Assembly: GCA_964235495.1 (NCBI GenBank)
Contig: CAXSAX010000002.1
Span: forward strand, 60,357-124,356
DNA from: LMUY01 sp964235495
GTDB lineage: Bacteria; Pseudomonadota; Alphaproteobacteria; Acetobacterales; Acetobacteraceae
Direction: 5' to 3'
Length of the DNA stretch: 64,000 nt
How positions within the stretch are numbered: position 1 is the stretch's first letter; every line of letters starts with the position of its first letter. The position numbers and the translations under genes are program-made. This document shows positions 9,313 through 17,533 of the stretch, piece after piece. A model generated the notes under the pieces. The model was given only the letters and a program-made list of their open reading frames with translations, was not told the DNA's origin and made no database searches.

Positions 9313-10023
9313 TCATGACGCGACGGCGCGGGCCATCACCGTCAGCCCGCCGAGGCGGTTGCGCCGGGCGACCCGGCGCTCGACGCCGCACAGCGCGCCG
9401 AGCAGGGCGTTGCTGGCCGGGCTGAACCGCCGCATGTCGCTGGCCGGCGGCTTGGCCGGGCTGAGCCGGCGGGCCAGGCGGGAAATGGCGACCATGGGCA
9501 GCACCGCGCCATACAGGTAGTGCGCGAACTCGACGCGCAGCCCGGCCGCCCGTAGCAGCCGCTCCACCTGGGGAAGGGTGTAGCGGCGGTGGTGGCCGAG
9601 GAAGGTGTCGTGCTCGCTCCAGAGCCACTGGAAGGCCGGCACCGTGACAATGACGCGCCCGCCGGGCACCAGGCGGCGGACCGCGCTTTGCAGGAGCGCG
9701 CTGTCATCCGCCACGTGCTCCAGCACATCCATCATCAGCACGGCGGCGGCCGGGTCCGGCGGCGGCTCGCGCCGGAAGGCGAGCGTGCGGCCGGCCACCA
9801 CCTCGTCATGGTCGGCTGCATAGCCCGGGTCCACGCACACCGCTCCCGTCGCAGCTCCCCGTTCCAGCAGGCTGCGGGCGAAGAAGCCGGCTCCGGCACC
9901 GATGTCCAGCACGGGGCCCGGCGGCAGGCCGGCCAGGGCGTCGGTGAGGGCTGCGAGCTTGGCGCCGTAGTACCAATGCCGGGCGGCACCGCCCCCCAGC
10001 AGCGCTTCTTCCTTCAGGTCCAC
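9313..10023 (-). CDS. Class I SAM-dependent methyltransferase
   Basis: The 236-aa protein has the SAM-binding glycine loop VLDIGAGAGFFARSLLERG (about residues 38-56), the acidic CVDPGY strand and the VLMMDVLEHVADD post-motif III segment of Methyltransf_11/23 enzymes. The signature LGHHRRYTLPQVERLLRAAG followed by a hydrophobic C-terminal helix is frequent in methyltransferases encoded beside glycosyltransferases and GT-C membrane proteins. It starts with GTG after a GGGATGG-like ribosome binding site and is the first gene of the operon with the DUF6311-like gene. The substrate is probably a glycan or lipid-linked intermediate, by context only. Confidence 0.8.
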   Translation of the reverse strand: MDLKEEALLGGGAARHWYYGAKLAALTDALAGLPPGPVLDIGAGAGFFARSLLERGAATGAVCVDPGYAADHDEVVAGRTLAFRREPPPDPAAAVLMMDVLEHVADDSALLQSAVRRLVPGGRVIVTVPAFQWLWSEHDTFLGHHRRYTLPQVERLLRAAGLRVEFAHYLYGAVLPMVAISRLARRLSPAKPPASDMRRFSPASNALLGALCGVERRVARRNRLGGLTVMARAVAS

Positions 10024-10137
10024 TGTGCCATCCCGTTGCCGGCCGCAGCCTATCGCCGCCTGGCCATGGCTCCAACCCTTCCCGGGGCGGGGGCAAAGGC
10101 GTCAGAGTGACGCCGCCATGCGCGGGGAGATGCAGGG

Positions 10138-10377
10138 ATGAAAGTCACGGTCGAGATCGACTGCACGCCGGACGAGGCGCGCGCCTTCCTGGGGCTGCCG
10201 GACGTGCGGCCGATGCAGGCGGCGATGATGGACGCGCTGGAGCAGCAGGCGGTGCAGGCGGCGGGGCATTTCGCGCCGGACGCGATGCTGAAGCTGTGGT
10301 CCACGGCGGTGCCGCAGCTGTCCACGCAGATTCAGGAGATGTTCGCCAAGATGCTGGCCAGTGGGGGGCGAGGGTAA
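10138..10377 (+). CDS. DUF6489 family small protein
   Basis: The 79-aa soluble protein has the sequence pattern of DUF6489: MKVTVEIDCTPDEARAFLGLPDV followed by a long amphipathic helix (QAAMMDALEQQAVQAAGHF) and FAKMLASG at the end. The family is recurrent in alphaproteobacteria. Its function is unknown, although the helical tail is reminiscent of proteins expressed with polyhydroxyalkanoate or cell-division genes. A GGGGAGATGCAGGG stretch precedes the ATG. It sits alone between a divergent methyltransferase and convergent pdxH. Confidence 0.7.
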   Translation: MKVTVEIDCTPDEARAFLGLPDVRPMQAAMMDALEQQAVQAAGHFAPDAMLKLWSTAVPQLSTQIQEMFAKMLASGGRG

Positions 10378-10492
10378 GGCGTTTCGGACAAGCGAGACGA
10401 GTGTTCCCGCCCGGCTGGTGACGACGGGACGACAACGAAGCCAAAGCCGTTCAGCGCGGCTGCGAGCGCTGTGACCAAACGCTCGACCCTGG

Positions 10493-11137
10493 TCAGGGAT
10501 AAAGTGTTTCGGACGTCCAGCCCTCGCCTTGGCTGACGTAGGTCCGGCGGTCGTGCAGCCGGAACGGCATGTCCTGCCAGAACTCCATCGCCTCCGGACG
10601 CACCCGGTAGCCGGACCAGTGCGGCGGGCGCGGGATGCTGTCGCCGGGGTAAAGACCGTCATATTCGGCCACCCGGCGCTCCAGCTCCGCGCGCTTCGGC
10701 AACGGGCGGGACTGGTCGGACGCCATGGCGCCGAGGCGGGAGATGCGGGCGCGGCTGGCGAAATATTCATCTGCCTCCGCCGAGGTCACCGGCGCCACAC
10801 GGCCTTCCACCCTCACTTGGCGATGCAGCGTCTTCCAGTGGAATAGCAGCGCAACGTGAGGGTTGGCGGCCAACTCGCCGCCCTTGCGGCTCTGGAGATT
10901 GGTGTAGAATACGAAGCCCTGCGCATCGACGCCCTTGAGCAGCACCATCCTCACGGAGGGACGCCCGTCCGGTGTGCTGGTCGCCAGCGCCACGGCGTTG
11001 GGATCGTTCGGTTCGGTGCCGGCGGCCTCCGCCAGCCAGTCCTGGAACAAACCGATCGGGTCGGACACGGCGGGCATCGCCTGAGAAGCGCGATCATGCG
11101 ATGGCATGACCTGAGGAAACTGGGGCGTATCGGGCAT
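10493..11137 (-). CDS. pdxH: Pyridoxamine 5'-phosphate oxidase
   Basis: The 214-aa flavoenzyme oxidises pyridoxamine or pyridoxine 5'-phosphate to pyridoxal phosphate with FMN, in the cytosolic PLP salvage and synthesis route. The family signature is complete: PSVRMVLLKGVDAQGFVFYTN, SRKGGELAANPHVALLFHW, the FMN-site segment RQVRVEGRV, SRLGAMASDQSRPL and the conserved C-terminus W-S-G-Y-R-V-R-P-x-x-x-E-F-W...RLHDR. The start at 11137 is preceded by AGAAAGG about 7 nt upstream. An in-frame start at 11191 would add 18 residues without family similarity. It is divergent from fabI, with about 125 bp between the starts. Confidence 0.95.
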   Translation of the reverse strand: MPDTPQFPQVMPSHDRASQAMPAVSDPIGLFQDWLAEAAGTEPNDPNAVALATSTPDGRPSVRMVLLKGVDAQGFVFYTNLQSRKGGELAANPHVALLFHWKTLHRQVRVEGRVAPVTSAEADEYFASRARISRLGAMASDQSRPLPKRAELERRVAEYDGLYPGDSIPRPPHWSGYRVRPEAMEFWQDMPFRLHDRRTYVSQGEGWTSETLYP

Positions 11138-11261
11138 GAGCAACCTTTCTGGATCAACACATTGGGGCTGGCCCGGCGGTTCGCCAAGCATTGCTTCCCT
11201 TGCCCGGCCGCCTGTGTCACCACCGCCGACACGTCAAATAGAAACTTAGGGTAGCAACGCC

Positions 11262-12107
11262 ATGCCGGATACCAACCTGCGGACCAAGCCCGCCACCGGG
11301 AGCTTGATGGCGGGCAAGCGCGGCCTGGTCATGGGCGTGGCCAACGACCGCTCGGTCGCCTGGGGCATCGCCGCGGCGTGCGCAGCGCAGGGTGCTGAGC
11401 TGGCCTTCACCTACCAGGGAGAGGCGCTGGAGAAGCGCGTCCGCCCGCTGGCCGCAGGCGTGGGCAGCGCGATGGTGGTGCCCTGCGACGTGAGCGATGA
11501 CGCCAGCATGGATGCGGCCTTCGCCCAGGTGGCGGAGGAGTGGGGCCAGCTTGACTTCCTGGTCCACTCGATCGGCTGGGCGGACAAGGCGTTCCTGCGC
11601 GGCAAGTACATGGACACGCCACGCGAGGCGTTCCTCACGGCGCTCGACATCTCCTGCTACTCGTTCACCGCCGTTTGCGCCCGCGCCACGCCGTTGATGC
11701 GGCCAGGCGGCTCCATGCTGACCATGACCTATCTCGGCGCCGAACGGGTGATGCCGCACTACAACGTCATGGGCGTGGCCAAGGCGGCGCTGGAGGCCTC
11801 GGTGCGCTATCTGGCGGCGGATTTGGGCGGACAGGGCATCCGGGTGAACGCGATCAGTGCCGGGCCGATCAAGACCCTGGCGGCCAGCGGCATCAGCGAT
11901 TTCCGCTACATCCTCAAGTGGAACCAATACAACTCGCCGCTGGAGCGCAACACCACCATCGAGGAAGTGGGCGGCGCCGCGGTGTACCTGCTGTCGGACC
12001 TGGCCTCGGGCGTCACGGGGGAGGTTCATCACGTGGATAGCGGCTACCACACCGTTGGCATGAAGAACCCCAAGGCGCCTGACATCAACGTGTCGGGTTC
12101 CGATTGA
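11262..12107 (+). CDS. fabI: Enoyl-[acyl-carrier-protein] reductase (NADH)
   Basis: The 281-aa short-chain dehydrogenase catalyses the last reduction of type II fatty acid elongation. The cofactor loop GVANDRSVAWG lies at residues 25-35. The FabI-type active site is intact: Y157 and Y167 in TYLGAERVMPHYNVMGVAK, with K174, equivalent to the Y-x6-Y-x-x-x-x-x-x-K triad of Escherichia coli FabI. The substrate-binding loop ISAGPIKTLAASGI is also typical. A TTAGGG element precedes the ATG. The length is normal for the family. It is likely the cellular target of triclosan-type inhibitors. Confidence 0.95.
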   Translation: MPDTNLRTKPATGSLMAGKRGLVMGVANDRSVAWGIAAACAAQGAELAFTYQGEALEKRVRPLAAGVGSAMVVPCDVSDDASMDAAFAQVAEEWGQLDFLVHSIGWADKAFLRGKYMDTPREAFLTALDISCYSFTAVCARATPLMRPGGSMLTMTYLGAERVMPHYNVMGVAKAALEASVRYLAADLGGQGIRVNAISAGPIKTLAASGISDFRYILKWNQYNSPLERNTTIEEVGGAAVYLLSDLASGVTGEVHHVDSGYHTVGMKNPKAPDINVSGSD

Positions 12108-12175
12108 CGCCGCTTGGCAGACTCGCGGGCTTGTGAATGGGGCGCGGCATCGCGCGTCCCCTAGTCTGCAAGGCA

Positions 12176-13381
12176 ATGAACGACCCAAACGAGCAGATCG
12201 ACGCTGCGGCGCTTCAGGCTTTCGTGGAGGGCTTCGGCGCGCGTGCTTGGGCGGAACGCTTGGGCGAGCTGGAACGGGCCGCCGCCTGCTCGACACGGCA
12301 GGGTCGGGCCGTGTTGCAGCGCCACGTGGTGGAACTGACGATCAACCGCTGGCGGGTCGCCGGGCGCAACCGTCCGCCGAGCCCGGCGGAGCGCCGCATC
12401 TCCAGCCTGGCGGCCGATATGAGCCGCCTGTTCGACGCGTTGCCCATGCCAGGCCGCGATCGCCTCCGCGCGCAGCTTCGCAAGGCGGCAATCGGCGACA
12501 ATACGCTCATTGCGCCGTTTCACCTGATGCGGATCGCTGCCCTGCAGCGCGCACGCGGGTTCGACGTCGCGTTCACTGGGCTGGAAGACGAAACCAGCTT
12601 CGACCTGCTGCTGCATCGCTCCGGCCAGGAGGCCGAAGTCGTGTGCGACGTCGTCTCCGCCGAGGACGGACGCGAGGTGCATCGCGGCGCATGGACCCGG
12701 CTGTGCGACCGGGTGGATCCCGACCTGCAGGCCTGGCTCGCCAATCATCCCGGCCGTTACCTGCTCAAGATGACGCTGCCGCAGGGCCTCAAGAACCTTC
12801 CGGAAGGCGACGCGCTGGGCGCGCTGCACAGCCGCATCACCACTATGCTGTCCACCATGCGTCGCGCCGACCACGACGAGGCGGCGGTGTTGCGGCTCGA
12901 TCCCTTGATGCTCGCTGCGTCCCAGGCGAACGAGCTGGGCCTCATGCCGCGGCTGCGCAGCGAGTTCGGGCCGGAGGCCCACTTGGCGGTGACGACCGCG
13001 GAGCGCAGCCTGTTCGTCATGGCGGCCCGCGCCGGGCAGGAGAACGAGGTCGCCGTCGCCATTCGCCGCCGCATGGCCGCCGTGGCGCCCGCCCGACTGA
13101 GCGGCACCCGGCCCGGCATCCTCGCCATGTTCATCGAGGATACAGACAAAACGGAATGGCGGCTGTTGCGGGAGCGCATGGACCTCGAAGGCGAGGCACG
13201 CCAGTTCCTGACCAATCCGGGCGCCCGCTCAGTCGTCGCGGTCACCTGCGCGTCCCGGCTGGAGATGTTCGGCATGCCTGCCCCGGATGCGGCAGCGGAT
13301 GGCGAGCTGCGCTTCCGCAATCCCTCGCACCCGGCGGCCAAGACCGCTGCCCTCGCCCCCGCCGTCACCTCCTCGATCTGA
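12176..13381 (+). CDS. Conserved hypothetical protein, possible nuclease-like fold
   Basis: The 401-aa soluble protein is not from a family I can name. The N-terminal 130 residues are helical (LQAFVEGFGARAWAERLGELERAA, PSPAERRISSLAADMSRLFD). A middle segment around residues 128-170 (LQRARGFDVAFTGLEDETSFDLLL, then AEVVCDVVSAEDGR) has a G-F-x-V...S-F-D-L-L-L...V-V-C-D-V spacing resembling PD-(D/E)XK-type cores, but the usual lysine is not obvious. The start at 12176 is chosen because CAAGG precedes it; an ATG in the same frame at 12137 lies upstream. Codon use matches the host genes, so it looks native. Confidence 0.55.
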   Translation: MNDPNEQIDAAALQAFVEGFGARAWAERLGELERAAACSTRQGRAVLQRHVVELTINRWRVAGRNRPPSPAERRISSLAADMSRLFDALPMPGRDRLRAQLRKAAIGDNTLIAPFHLMRIAALQRARGFDVAFTGLEDETSFDLLLHRSGQEAEVVCDVVSAEDGREVHRGAWTRLCDRVDPDLQAWLANHPGRYLLKMTLPQGLKNLPEGDALGALHSRITTMLSTMRRADHDEAAVLRLDPLMLAASQANELGLMPRLRSEFGPEAHLAVTTAERSLFVMAARAGQENEVAVAIRRRMAAVAPARLSGTRPGILAMFIEDTDKTEWRLLRERMDLEGEARQFLTNPGARSVVAVTCASRLEMFGMPAPDAAADGELRFRNPSHPAAKTAALAPAVTSSI

Positions 13382-13463
13382 CAGCTTCGTGAGCCTGGTC
13401 TATGCCTCTTCCAAAGCAGCGTCCGGCTAACGTTATGGTGCACGGCAGCAATGTGGTGGGGCG

Positions 13464-13625
13464 ATGCTCGACGTTGAGTATGACCTGAAGCTGGACGAGC
13501 TGGATCGCATCCTCAACGATCCGGACAGCAAGCTGGAACCGGAGCGGGTCTGGTCGTTGCTGGCGGAGATTTCGCAGCAGGCAAGCCGCACGCCAGGATT
13601 TCGCCCCGGCCCTGCCAAGGAATAG
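13464..13625 (+). CDS. Small acidic conserved-looking protein (53 aa)
   Basis: An ATG at 13464 after a GTGGGGCG stretch opens a 53-codon frame with a helix-forming acidic N-terminus (MLDVEYDLKLDELDRILNDP) and VWSLLAEIS in the middle. The biased amino-acid composition, host-like codon use and clean tail-to-tail junction with thyX (stop codons abutting at 13625/13626) argue for a real gene. I recall similar short proteins in Acetobacteraceae that carry unreliable automated names. No function is offered. Confidence 0.5.
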   Translation: MLDVEYDLKLDELDRILNDPDSKLEPERVWSLLAEISQQASRTPGFRPGPAKE

Positions 13626-14555
13626 TTATTCCACTGAGCCTTGCAGGACGTTTTCCATTTCGGCCCATTCGCGTTTGCTCAGGCCGCTGCCAGGCTGGTC
13701 TACCGCTTGGCCGGCCAGTCTGCGGCGTAGCACGGCCAGCATGGCGGCGGAGAACGTCACCGCGCCGGTGCGATAATCCTTGAACGCCTCGTAGGTGGCC
13801 GGCACCCAGGCGGCGACCGTGGCTAGCATCGCCTCCGCATAGGCGCGAATCTCGTACTGCGCATGCGTGTCGGCCCGCAGCGACAGGAAGCCGAGCAGGT
13901 TGTGCAGGTCGGCTTTCCAATACCACTGGGTGTAGGTGTTGAGCGTCAGGTTCATCCGCGCCAGTTCGCGCGTCAGGCCTTGGCGCGCCGGGTCAGCGGC
14001 CCCTTCGTTCAGCATCCAGGCGTAGCCGTCATAGGCGCGCTCCGAGTCTGCCCGTAGCAGGTCGAGCACGGCGGCCGCCTCCTCCCCTTCCAGCACCGCG
14101 CCGCGCCCCTGGCGGTTGCTGTCGGACTGCGCGGCCAGGTGCTCGGGGGCCGGGATGTAGAACTCGCGGTCCATGACGGAGTAGCGCGCGGAGTACTCGT
14201 TCACGTTGGCGGTGCGGTGGCGAATCCATTGCCGGGCCACGAAGATCGGCAGCTTCACATGGTACTTGATCTCGCACATCTCGAACGGCGTGGAATGCCT
14301 GTGACGCATCAGGTAGCGGATCAGCCCGGCATCCTCGCTCACCCGCTTGGTGCCCCGGCCGTAGGACACGCGGGCCGCCTGCACCACCGCCGCATCGTCC
14401 CCCATGTAGTCGATCACCCGGACGAAGCCGTGGTCCAGCACGGGGATGGCCTGGTACAGCATCGCCTCCAGTGCCGGCACGGTGGCGCGCAGGGTGGGCG
14501 CGGGGGCGCTGCGGAGGTCGGCGATGGCGTCGGCCTGCTCGGGTGAAATGGGCAT
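13626..14555 (-). CDS. thyX: Flavin-dependent thymidylate synthase
   Basis: The 309-aa FAD enzyme makes dTMP from dUMP with methylene-tetrahydrofolate and NADPH, independent of ThyA. The ThyX signature R-H-R-x-x-x-x-N-E-x-S-x-R is present as RHRTANVNEYSAR at residues 112-124, along with MRHRHSTPFEMCEIKYHVK upstream and the C-terminal YTQWYWKADLHNLLGFLSLR dUMP-site region. The start at 14555 follows AGGGGA; the open frame to 14729 would add 58 residues unlike the family and would run into the tmRNA gene. It is tail-to-tail with a small acidic ORF. Confidence 0.95.
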   Translation of the reverse strand: MPISPEQADAIADLRSAPAPTLRATVPALEAMLYQAIPVLDHGFVRVIDYMGDDAAVVQAARVSYGRGTKRVSEDAGLIRYLMRHRHSTPFEMCEIKYHVKLPIFVARQWIRHRTANVNEYSARYSVMDREFYIPAPEHLAAQSDSNRQGRGAVLEGEEAAAVLDLLRADSERAYDGYAWMLNEGAADPARQGLTRELARMNLTLNTYTQWYWKADLHNLLGFLSLRADTHAQYEIRAYAEAMLATVAAWVPATYEAFKDYRTGAVTFSAAMLAVLRRRLAGQAVDQPGSGLSKREWAEMENVLQGSVE

Positions 14556-14614
14556 GGTTTCCCCTACCATCTCGCTTCGCACTCGCCTATATACAGGGGG
14601 CTGGCTTGCCAGAT

Positions 14615-14865
14615 ATGGCGATAAACGATGTGTGGAATAATTGTTGTGGACCCGGGGGCGGTACCCGGCGTCTCCACCACTCCGGTGGGCAAGGGGACGA
14701 AATAGGCTCGACACGCATGGTAAAGACACATTTTTTGCTCGGCATTGTACCGCCGTTATCGGGCTACATCACAGATGCCAATGACAATCATGAGGCATTC
14801 GCAGTCGCAGCGTAAGTTGCGATAGACGCGGCACGGGGGGCGCCGGGCAACAGAAGCCCCCCACT
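14615..14865 (+). ncRNA. ssrA: Transfer-messenger RNA, circularly permuted two-piece form
   Basis: The gene is permuted as in alphaproteobacteria, with the acceptor piece first and the coding piece second. The acceptor piece ends with the T-arm CCGGG/CCCGG, the acceptor strand CGTCTCC, discriminator A and encoded CCA (14669-14679). After a 13-nt intervening segment the coding piece begins GGGGACG (14693-14699), which pairs with CGTCTCC, followed by AAATAGGCTCGAC. ACACAT in the coding piece can pair with ATGTGT at 14628-14633. The tag frame at 14777-14815 reads ANDNHEAFAVAA and stops at TAA; the AVAA end is a degron for ClpXP. A GGGGGGC/GCCCCCC hairpin (14835-14841 with 14856-14862) closes the gene. 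The 5' and 3' ends are approximate. Confidence 0.9.
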
Positions 14866-14884
14866 CTTTCCTTTGGAGGCATGG

Positions 14885-15892
14885 ATGCAAGCGATCTCGG
14901 TGCTGGACCTCGCCCCCGTGCCGCAGGGCGCCACCCCGGCGGACGCGCTGCACAACGCGCTGGACCTCGCCCGCCACGTCGAGCGCCTCGGCTACCAGCG
15001 CTACTGGCTGGCGGAGCACCATAACATGGTCGGCATCGCCAGTGCCGCCACCGCTGTCACCGTGGGCTACGTGGCGGCCGGCACCAGCAGCATCCGCGTC
15101 GGCGCCGGCGGCATCATGCTGCCGAACCACTCGCCCCTGGTGATCGCCGAGCAGTTTGGCACCCTGGCCACGCTGTATCCCGGCCGCATCGACCTCGGCC
15201 TCGGCCGTGCTCCCGGCAGCGACGGCCTCACCCAGCGCGCGCTGCGGCGGGACCCGGCGGCGGCCGACACCTTCCCCGAAGACGTGGCGGAGCTGCAGGC
15301 GCTGCTCGGGCCGGTGCAGCCCGGCCAGCGTGTGCAGGCCGTGCCAGGGGGTGGCACGAACGTGCCGCTGTGGATTCTCGGATCCTCGCTGTACGGCGCC
15401 CAAGTGGCGGCGCATTTCGGCCTGCCCTACGCCTTCGCCTCGCACTTCGCGCCAGCGGCCCTGGAGCAGGCGCTGCAGGTTTACCGCGCCCGCTTCCGCC
15501 CTTCCGGCCAGTTGTCCCAGCCGCACGCGATGGTCGGCGTGAACGTGGTCGTTGCCGACACGGACGCCGAGGCGCGCCGCTTGTTCACCTCGACGCAGCA
15601 GGCGTTCACCAACATGATCCGCGGCACCCGCGGCAAGCTGCCCCCGCCGATCGACGACATCGAGGCCTACTGGTCACCCTCGGAGCAGGCGCAGGTCTCG
15701 GACATGCTGGCCTGCTCCTTCGTGGGCTCGGCCGAGACGGTGCAGCGAGGCTTGGCTGGCTTGCTGGACTGGACGGGCGCCGACGAGTTGCTGGTGGCTG
15801 CCGCCATCCACGACCATGCTGCCCGACTGCGCTCCTATGAGCTCCTGGCCCAGGTCGTCCCGGCCCTGGAGCGGCAGAAGCAAGCGGCATGA
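14885..15892 (+). CDS. Luciferase-like (LLM class) flavin-dependent monooxygenase
   Basis: The 335-aa TIM-barrel protein begins ISVLDLAPVPQGATPADAL and contains YQRYWLAEHHNMVGIASAA, the TSSIRVGAGGIMLPNHSPLVIAEQ segment and GRIDLGLGRAPGSDG. This is the classical order of the bacterial luciferase-like MsnO/YhbW subgroup. Such enzymes use reduced FMN from a partner reductase; the substrate is unknown. GGAGG lies 5 nt before the ATG at 14885, which supports this start over TTG at 14873. The stop overlaps the start of the next gene in ATGA (15889-15892), so the two are translationally coupled. Confidence 0.85.
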   Translation: MQAISVLDLAPVPQGATPADALHNALDLARHVERLGYQRYWLAEHHNMVGIASAATAVTVGYVAAGTSSIRVGAGGIMLPNHSPLVIAEQFGTLATLYPGRIDLGLGRAPGSDGLTQRALRRDPAAADTFPEDVAELQALLGPVQPGQRVQAVPGGGTNVPLWILGSSLYGAQVAAHFGLPYAFASHFAPAALEQALQVYRARFRPSGQLSQPHAMVGVNVVVADTDAEARRLFTSTQQAFTNMIRGTRGKLPPPIDDIEAYWSPSEQAQVSDMLACSFVGSAETVQRGLAGLLDWTGADELLVAAAIHDHAARLRSYELLAQVVPALERQKQAA

Positions 15893-16542
15893 GCGACCTG
15901 CCGCCCGACAGCAAGCTCACCACCACCAAGCAGGCCTGGGCGGAGCAGGGCCGCTTCCTCACCGGCCGCACCGCCCGCCCCGCGCAGGACCGCCTGCCCC
16001 CCGGCCAGCACCTGGTGCGGGATTGGCCGGTGCTGGACCTCGGCGTCCACCCCCGTATCGACCCGGCGCGCTGGACGCTCCGCGTGTTCGGCGCCGTGGA
16101 GGAGGCCCTGACCTGGGACTGGACCGCCTTCCGCGCCCAGCCCCAGCAACGGGAGGTGACCGACATCCACTGCGTCACCACCTGGTCGCGCTACGACAAT
16201 GCTTGGGAGGGCGTGTCCACCCGCACGCTGCTGGACGCGGTGCGCCCCCTGCCCGGCGCCACCTTCGTGGTGCTGCACAGCCAGGACGGCTACGTGACCA
16301 ACCTGCCGCTGGCCGACTTCGCCGCAGCCGACGCGTTGCTGGCGCATTCCTGGGAGGGCCACCCGCTCACCGTCGAGCATGGCGGCCCGGTGCGGCTGGT
16401 GGTGCCGCATCTTTACCTCTGGAAAAGCGCCAAGTGGCTGCAGCGGATCGAGTTCGTGACCGCCGACAAGCCGGGTTTCTGGGAGACGCGTGGCTACCAC
16501 GGCCGCGGCGACCCGTGGGCGGAGCAGCGCTACTCGGAGTGA
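15889..16542 (+). CDS. Sulfite-oxidase-like molybdopterin oxidoreductase
   Basis: The 217-aa protein is a single-domain member of the sulfite oxidase/YedY molybdopterin family. The molybdenum-ligand cysteine is C95 in TDIHCVTTWSRYDNAWEGV. The molybdopterin-binding tail VRLVVPHLYLWKSAKWLQRIEFV is also present. There is no signal peptide and no heme or dimerisation domain, so a cytosolic enzyme of unknown substrate is likely. It overlaps the upstream LLM gene by 4 nt. Its 3' end overlaps the convergent DUF2891 gene by 13 nt (16530-16542). Confidence 0.85.
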   Translation: MSDLPPDSKLTTTKQAWAEQGRFLTGRTARPAQDRLPPGQHLVRDWPVLDLGVHPRIDPARWTLRVFGAVEEALTWDWTAFRAQPQQREVTDIHCVTTWSRYDNAWEGVSTRTLLDAVRPLPGATFVVLHSQDGYVTNLPLADFAAADALLAHSWEGHPLTVEHGGPVRLVVPHLYLWKSAKWLQRIEFVTADKPGFWETRGYHGRGDPWAEQRYSE

Positions 16543-17513
16543 TCCAGCGCCAGCACCGCGAACGTCGCCAGCCAATGCTCCCCCATATAGTCGCCCGTCA
16601 CGTGCGGCAGCCCGGCCTCCAAGTGCAGGCGAGCCGCCTGCTCCATGATCACCCGCCGCGCGTCTTCCGGCGGCAGCGCATGCGCCAGTGAGCGCCAGCA
16701 CCAGGCGCGGCTGAGGTTCAGCCCGTCCAGGTGGGCGATCTTGCCGTCGCTCCGGTCGGACACGGCGGCCGGCGAGAACAGGCAGGCCGGCCGGGCTTGC
16801 GCCAGCTTGGGCAGGAACGCGTCGAACCATGGCAGGAACTGCTCTGCGGGCAGCAGGCGGCGCATGCACTCGGCTTCGATCAGCGCGGAAGACAGGAAGT
16901 CGTCGCCGCCTGGCTCCCAAGCCTGGCAGTCCTGGTCGGTGCCATACCAGCCCTCGGCGGTTCGGCGCAGCAAGGCAGCCCATGCCGTGTCCCTGACCTC
17001 GGCCGCGTGGTCGGCGGCCAGCGCAAGCGCGAACGCAGTGTTGAAATGGGTGCCGACCCGCACCGGGTAGCTTGCCTTCGGCAGGAACAGGGTAAAGCGC
17101 TGCACGAAGTGGGCTGTCAGCGGGGCCAGCGCCTCCGCCCATCGTGGGTCCGGCAGGAGGGCCAGCCCCTCGGCGAGCTTGAGCAGCCATGCCCAGCCAT
17201 ACGGGCGCTCGAACCCGGCGGCCATCGGATGCTGCACTGTGGCGCACTCGCCCAGGATGGCCCCGGGGGTAAGGTGGGCGTCGAACAGGCGGCGTATGGC
17301 GGCGGCGGGCGCCATGGCGGGGTAGAGCCGCAGCAGGCGGGCCAGCATCCAGTAGCTGTGCACGCAGGAATGCCAGTCGAAGCTGCCGTAGAACGCCGGG
17401 TGTAGGGCGCGCGGGGTGCGCGCATCGCTCGGCCCGGCCATGACGTTGCCGGGTTTGTTGGGATACTCCCGCGTGACGTGGCCCAGCGCCGTGGCGGCAA
17501 ATCCGGCGGCCAC
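16530..17513 (-). CDS. DUF2891 family protein
   Basis: The 327-aa protein matches the DUF2891 pattern: GHVTREYPNKPGNVM, the strongly conserved LHPAFYGSFDWHSCVHSYWML near residue 38, an ERPYGWAWLLKLAEGL segment and GTHFNTAFALALA. The aromatic and helical content suggests an (alpha/alpha)6 toroid like many glycoside-processing enzymes, but no activity is established to my knowledge. A GTG start at 17513 follows AGAGG. The start is 21 nt downstream of the ankyrin gene stop, so it is the third gene of a minus-strand operon. Confidence 0.8.
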   Translation of the reverse strand: MAAGFAATALGHVTREYPNKPGNVMAGPSDARTPRALHPAFYGSFDWHSCVHSYWMLARLLRLYPAMAPAAAIRRLFDAHLTPGAILGECATVQHPMAAGFERPYGWAWLLKLAEGLALLPDPRWAEALAPLTAHFVQRFTLFLPKASYPVRVGTHFNTAFALALAADHAAEVRDTAWAALLRRTAEGWYGTDQDCQAWEPGGDDFLSSALIEAECMRRLLPAEQFLPWFDAFLPKLAQARPACLFSPAAVSDRSDGKIAHLDGLNLSRAWCWRSLAHALPPEDARRVIMEQAARLHLEAGLPHVTGDYMGEHWLATFAVLALDHSE

Positions 17514-17533
17514 GGCCTCTGTCAGGCGGGTTG

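Noticed and set aside
14471..14815. 114-codon frame ending in NDNHEAFAVAA
   Set aside because: Its last codons are the tmRNA tag and the rest crosses the tmRNA acceptor piece and the antisense of thyX. It is not an independent protein gene.
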